From Hermodice carunculata (Eukaryota > Annelida > Polychaeta > Eunicida > Amphinomidae), in assembly GCA_964020975.1 (NCBI GenBank), contig OZ026623.1, positions 73,395,869 to 73,459,868 on the forward strand: a stretch of 64,000 nucleotides of DNA. Direction: 5' to 3'. Each line of letters starts with the position of its first letter. The first letter of the stretch is position 1. Shown here piece after piece: positions 23,998 through 64,000 of this stretch. The translations under genes and the position numbers were made by a program. The notes under the pieces are model-generated. The model was not told the DNA's origin. It did not search any database and was given only the letters and a program-made list of their open reading frames with translations.

Positions 23998-24713
23998 GTA
24001 ATAAGAGAGTGGGAATTTAAGTCATGCATAGAGATACGGTATAGGGTGTGGTAGGTCCCGGGAGCAAATGGGATAGGAATTAGAAGTGAAATCTACAAGT
24101 TTGAATGATGTACATGTATAAATGGACAGCTTCAAATATAGATTCATTCATTTCAATAGGTAAGCCGGGTTTCCTTTTAGAAAGCATGACAGTATGTCAC
24201 TAGCAAGATGTGTGATAAGGGTGATCTTAAAGTTAGTTTAAAAGTCTAAAAAAATGGAAACTTTTTTTTGTGCAGAATTCTCCTTCACACATAACATACA
24301 TGTTAATACATATATTAATTCATCAGATCCTCCATTTACCTAGAATACATTAAGTACACTGCCTCTGTTTGACGTAAGACATAGTTAGAATCACTTAATT
24401 AGAGTGAATTGAATGATATAGGCCTTTGGTCTTGCTATCACAGTGAGATATTCTGGTAACATCGTGTCTGAGCTATAATTCTTATACTATTTGTGTGTCA
24501 TAAAACAAAAGTAGGTCATGAGGTCAAGTATCTGGATCACGGTGATAGCCTATTTTCATTGACTACAGTCATTCCAAAATGAGACCTGTGATGGTTATAA
24601 CTGAGGCAAGGGGGGCATCAATCCAGCAACCTCTGATTGCCTTTTAATCAAAATTGCATGTATTTCTAGTCATTACAATTTTTAAATATTGACCAAATGT
24701 AACTATTGTCCTG

Positions 24714-24715
<2 letters not shown>
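23996..24715. other. Unassigned sequence
   Basis: No gene or repeat family recognised. Confidence 0.4.
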
Positions 24716-24748
<33 letters not shown>

Positions 24749-24751
<3 letters not shown>

Positions 24752-24927
24752 TAAAAACCTCTCTAACCGACCACCTCCATATACCGAACACCTCTCTATA
24801 CTGAACACCATTTCTCGGTCCTAAATATACACTTTTAATGCTATCAAACCTCCCTATACCAAACACCCCACTATACTGAACACTTTTTTCCGGTCCCAAG
24901 GGTGTTCGGTATAGGGAGATTTCACTG
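24749..24927. mobile_element. pogo/Tigger-like MITE
   Basis: Ends CAGTAAAAACCTCTCTAACC and (reverse complement) CAGTGAAATCTCCCTATACC form inverted repeats of the Tc1/mariner pogo type. Internal short repeats read tatacygaacacc. The left flank is the end of a TA tract (24717-24748), so the TA target is consistent but not diagnostic. Confidence 0.75.
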
Positions 24928-25057
24928 CATATAAATTCAACAATGACACTATGAAGGTATTAGGTTGGAACCATGTGCAAACATGGTGAAAGGTAAAACC
25001 CTTGTTGCTGTATAATTTGCAGGTCTCATACCTCAGCTGAGGCAGATACAGATAATA

Positions 25058-25945
25058 ACTAGAAAAGATGATTTGCTGCACAGCAAATTCAGTGTGTGTG
25101 TCTTCAAAGCATATTGGTATGGCGATGTACAACTATTCCATAACACAGGAGTAGAAGTTGGAATGGCATCTCTATCTATTATAGCTTTGAAGTTATTCAA
25201 GATTTAACATTTCGAATACTGCTAATTAGCATAATTTAAATTGCTACAACTTTTATTTTTAATTCATTAGGTGCGCAATGGTCAACAACCCCCTAGTAGA
25301 AGTTGGAATGACATCTTTATCTATTATAGTGTTGAAGATATTCAAGATTGAAAATTTCGAATGCTGCTAATTAGCATAATTTAATTGCTACAACTTTTGT
25401 TTTAGATTCATTGCATGCGCAATGGTCAATAATCCCCTTGTAGAAGTAAAAATAACATCTCTATCTATAATAGTTTTGAAGATATTCAAGTTTTAAAATT
25501 TCCAATGCTGCTAATTAGCATAATTTGAATTGCTACAACTTTTGCTTTAGATTCATTACATCCGCAATGGTCAATAACCCCCTAGTAGAAGTTAAAATGA
25601 CATCTCTATCCATAATAGTGTTGAAGATATTCAAGTTTAAAAATTTCAAATGCTGCTAATTAGCATAATTTAAATTGCTACAACGTTTGTTCTAAATTCA
25701 TTAGATGCGCAATGGTCAATAACCCCCGAGTAGAAGTTGGAATGACATCTCTATCTATTATACTTTTGAAGATATTCAAGATTTAAAATTTCAAATGCCC
25801 CTAATTTGCATAATTTTAAACATCTTCATTCCTCTGTATAAAACGGTCAAGCTCCTTGTATGGAGGTACAATCATGGCAAGTTTGGAGTTTCTATGTATA
25901 ACAGTTTCGAGAAAAGTGTCAGACAAATTTGCTGGTAAAGAAGGG
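25058..25945 (-). mobile_element. Helitron-like tandem-core element, copy 5 (best copy)
   Basis: Plus strand starts aactagaaaagatgatttgc with hairpin atttgctgcacagcaaat. About five units of 120-125 bp follow, each with gaagttggaatgacatctct and tgctaattagcataattta. The far end, catggcaagtttggagttt…gacaaatttgctggtaaag, joins a (GA)n tract. Read on the minus strand it ends hairpin-ATCTTTTCTAG|TT, a Helitron-type 3' terminus. Confidence 0.75.
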
Positions 25946-25953
25946 GGGGGGGG

Positions 25954-26515
<562 letters not shown>

Positions 26516-26746
26516 TTAACTCATTAATATGGTCACAGGTCTTGGTCAGTGGTTCTGGCACTGCCTGGCAAGTCATGCTGCAGCATGACTTGCCAGGCAG
26601 TGCCAGAACTACTGACTTAAGACAACAGGCATGTTGGTACTTGAACAAAGCTCTTGTCATGAAGAATTTAAATATGCAATTGTGGTCTTACATGTGAATC
26701 TAGGTAAATATATCGAAATATCAGGGACTGGTATGGAATGAGTTAA
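26516..26746. mobile_element. TTAA MITE family B, copy 1 (reverse)
   Basis: TTAA on both sides, left terminus CTCATTAATATGGTCACAG, right end tggtatggaatgag. The central palindrome arms (gttctggcactgcctggcaa…gctgcagc) meet without spacer at 26582. Orientation is opposite to copies 2, 4, 5 and 6. Confidence 0.88.
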
Positions 26747-27172
26747 TGCATCAGCCTTGATGCCAGGAACCTGCTGGGAGCATTAGCAGTGGCACTGGTG
26801 ATTCTTAAACATTAACTATTATAAACATCATGATGACTTCCAGCACAGTTGGTGTTAAGAGAAAATGACTGTGACTTTTCTGAAAATTTAAACAAAACAA
26901 AAAAGTTGCAGGGACAGATATAGGCCTTCAAAATTTGTAGCCAAATACTGGGAAATAAAACAGTAGTCACTACATGGAATCAGACCTAACTCTTATATAA
27001 TTCATATTAAAATAAATAAGCCATTCGCAAATTTCTCTAGCGAAATGAATGAAACATAATTGGCCAATGGCACCAGTGGTCCCTGAATGAATATTATATT
27101 TGCAAGAGCAACACATTTTCTGTTTGATACATGGACCTGTTCAAACGTACAGATACTGCCCTCTTGAGTATG

Positions 27173-27347
27173 TTAACTCATTCCATACCAGTCCCCGATT
27201 TTCCAAATATTTACATAGATTTAGACAACAGTTGCTTATTTAAATTCTTCGTGAGAAGAGCTTTCGTTCAAGTACCAACATGTCTAGTCTTAAGTCAGTG
27301 GTTCTGGCACTGACCAAGACCTGTGACCATAGTATGGAATGAGTTAA
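27173..27347. mobile_element. TTAA MITE family B, copy 2 (no palindrome)
   Basis: TTAA both sides, termini CTCATTCCATACCAGTCCC and gaccatagtatggaatgag. The central palindrome is gone: gttctggcac is joined directly to tgaccaag. It lies about 450 bp upstream of the PARP3 ATG. Confidence 0.9.
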
Positions 27348-27396
27348 GCTTTTCTGGTCGGAGCAGCCTCACTGCTAAGATGAAAGTGCCGTATTG

Positions 27397-27636
27397 TTAA
27401 CTCTTACAGAGCCAATTTAGAGACTGAGTCAACAGCTTTCCTTGGGGCACTTTCCACACATTGCGTGGAAAGTGCCCCATGAAAGCTGTTGACCTGGACC
27501 AAATTTTTCACTGGGAACATAGGCATGCTGGTACTTGAATGAAAGGTCTTTTAATGAGGAATATGAATCTGGAATCATAACAGTAATCCCGCTTCATCAG
27601 CACAGCTTAAGCCGTGACTGGCACTCAAAGGGTTAA
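27397..27636. mobile_element. TTAA MITE family A, copy 3
   Basis: TTAA both sides, termini CTCTTACAGAGCC and ggcactcaaaggg. Central palindrome with core ggggcactttccac in both arms, flanked by the family sequences tcaacagctttcct and aaagctgttgacc. It ends 157 bp before the PARP3 start codon. Confidence 0.87.
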
Positions 27637-27793
27637 ATTTGTTCTGTTGTCTGCCCTTGTCCGTTGTCCTGGAATGCCATGTTTTGTTCACAATATGAAA
27701 TTTGTATTTGATGCTGTGTGTTGCCTCTGTATATATTTAGTTTTTAAATCTGCATTTTGCTTTGCAGTTGGAGTGGGGAATAATTGATAGACA

Positions 27794-62687
<34,894 letters not shown>

Positions 62688-62927
62688 TACAAGCAGAGTC
62701 TGACTGTGTACCTGGAGTCAGCCGTGCAGTGATGTACTTGTGCAAAATTTGACATTCAGCAGGTGGCCAGGATTCTAAATGTTTATATGCATTTATCCAA
62801 TACTTTTCCTGTAATGATACAAACCTAGAAACTGTAAACTACCAGTGGGAAGAAGGCTAATGCACCTTTCCCCCACCCCAGGGGAATCCCCTAAGTCACA
62901 GTCACTAACCCCCAACCAGGGAACCAC

Positions 62928-63132
62928 AGTGTTGCCAACCCTCCCGGATTTCCCGGGAGACTCCCGGAATTTTATGCTGAAAATTCTTGAAAAAGTGTGG
63001 ATTTTTGACAATTCTAAGTAACCTCCCAGAATTTCACCAATATTTCCCTTCTATATTTCATATTAATTTGTCAGTCTCCTGTAATTTTACTCTTTATCTC
63101 CCAGATTTTAAGTTCAGCAGGTTGGCAACACT
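62928..63132. mobile_element. hAT-type MITE with perfect target duplication
   Basis: Identical 13-bp ends AGTGTTGCCAACC / GGTTGGCAACACT flanked by ggaaccac on both sides (62920-62927, 63133-63140), the 8-bp duplication typical of hAT. Inner inverted pieces (ctcccggattt, tctcccagatttt). Lies 240 bp after the PARP3 stop, perhaps in the 3'UTR. Confidence 0.92.
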
Positions 63133-63215
63133 GGAACCACCCAGTTTGACGTTACAACACTTTTCTGTCATCACCCCCCGACCCTTTTGACTTCACACAA
63201 TATGTTCATGAATGA

Positions 63216-63530
63216 CAGCACACCATTGCGACAGACAGCAGTAGACAGATAGGCGTCACAGAAAACAAGAGACATGTTACTACCAGGCCCATCCAAATGC
63301 TCATCTGCACAGACTCTGGGGCTCATTTCAACAGCCGCCGTAACCTCAATAGGTGGCACCAATGTAATTTTTGCGGCCTCGGCTTCTGTCAACTTGAATA
63401 TGTCCGCAATCATGTGGCGATGCACCACCAAGGTCACATGGTAGAGCAGATTGCAGGCGCTATGACAGCAGTCAGGGAAGGAGACTGGGGTTTGCCACCC
63501 AGTACTATGACTAGGCCATCAGGCCTCTGA
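63216..63530 (+). CDS. Possible C2H2 zinc-finger exon or remnant
   Basis: The frame contains CNFCGLGFCQLEYVRNHVAM + HH, fitting C-x2-C-x12-H-x4-H, preceded by a Cys and His stretch (ICTDSGAHFNSRRNLNRWHQ) that is not a clean second finger. Stop at 63528. No confident start or splice sites. It may be a fragment of a zinc-finger gene or a chance match. Confidence 0.35.
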   Translation, partial: QHTIATDSSRQIGVTENKRHVTTRPIQMLICTDSGAHFNSRRNLNRWHQCNFCGLGFCQLEYVRNHVAMHHQGHMVEQIAGAMTAVREGDWGLPPSTMTRPSGL

Positions 63531-63539
63531 CATTCACTC

Positions 63540-64000
63540 AGAAACAGAGACACCCCTATTACTTATTGACAAGAAAACGTAAGAAATGAGTCATCAATAC
63601 GACCAGTACAAATGTGGATATGCCATTCACTGTCACCAGCACTAATGGAAATAAAACTCATGGAACAACCAACACACCACCAAACAGGACCCAGTGTGTT
63701 TGAAGATGGAGGTGAAGATACTTTATGGTGGGCCTACCCAACAAAGGGCTTATATTCCTGATCACACAACAGATGTTACAGCTGCCAATCAACTTCCAAC
63801 TCCTACGGCCCAAGGCTCCACCCCCCCCCCCCCAGAGACCGAGCCAACACCAAGACACACCCACTCCTTAGACCAAACAGGAGACTGGCATACTGAACCT
63901 AGTGATGAAGCCCTGCGGTGACACCACTGGGGAGTATGAAATGTTCCTGTATGAATCTGAATGAAGGGTTTGCATTGCTCATATTCCTTGACTGGGTTAA
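63540..64000. other. Unassigned sequence
   Basis: No gene recognised; a C12 run lies at 63820-63832. Confidence 0.4.

Overview
The window is animal nuclear DNA, most likely from a marine invertebrate. Genes are sparse, introns are long and retroelement- or transposon-filled, and long microsatellites, minisatellites and tRNA-derived SINE sequence are present. The species cannot be named from sequence; an invertebrate deuterostome or a lophotrochozoan would both fit.

The only complete host gene I can support is PARP3 on the plus strand. Its 11 coding exons lie between 27794 and 62687, every junction is GT-AG, and the spliced product is 544 aa. It has a basic nuclear tail, a WGR domain, the PARP regulatory helical domain and an ADP-ribosyltransferase domain with the H-Y-E triad (H390, Y420, E522). 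The other protein-coding traces are fragments: an acidic Cys-rich (CxC) tail at 61235-61531 and a lone C2H2 finger at 63216-63530.

Region 1-27 kb (upstream of PARP3): a TTAA-flanked MITE with a 66-bp perfect palindrome (1085-1368); a minus-strand LINE (A) split by a second LINE (B) with an 11-bp target duplication (2378-6340); a 28-bp minisatellite (7545-8155); several copies of a Helitron-like tandem-core element with a terminal hairpin and CTAG end; and a nest in which one Helitron-like copy is split by a TTAA MITE, itself split by a 6.25-kb TTAA element (16469-23425). Two TTAA MITE families, here called A and B, continue up to the PARP3 start codon.

Region 27.8-62.7 kb (PARP3 and its introns): intron 1 holds a 3.2-kb antisense LINE (C), a hAT-like MITE and a pogo-like MITE that ends 18 bp before exon 2. 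Intron 2 holds a Penelope-like fragment (GIY-YIG endonuclease plus a hammerhead ribozyme motif) inserted in a TTAA MITE. Later introns hold further family A and B MITEs, large tandem repeats, a SINE, hairpin elements and, in intron 10, a decayed Penelope-like reverse transcriptase. A second pogo-like MITE ends 20 bp before exon 6.

Region 62.7-64 kb: the 3' flank carries a hAT-type MITE with a perfect 8-bp target duplication.

The most unusual signal is in TTAA family A. Copies share their outer sequence but carry different central palindromes, and within each copy the two arms still match each other. No CRISPR array, operon, rRNA gene or intact tRNA gene was found.
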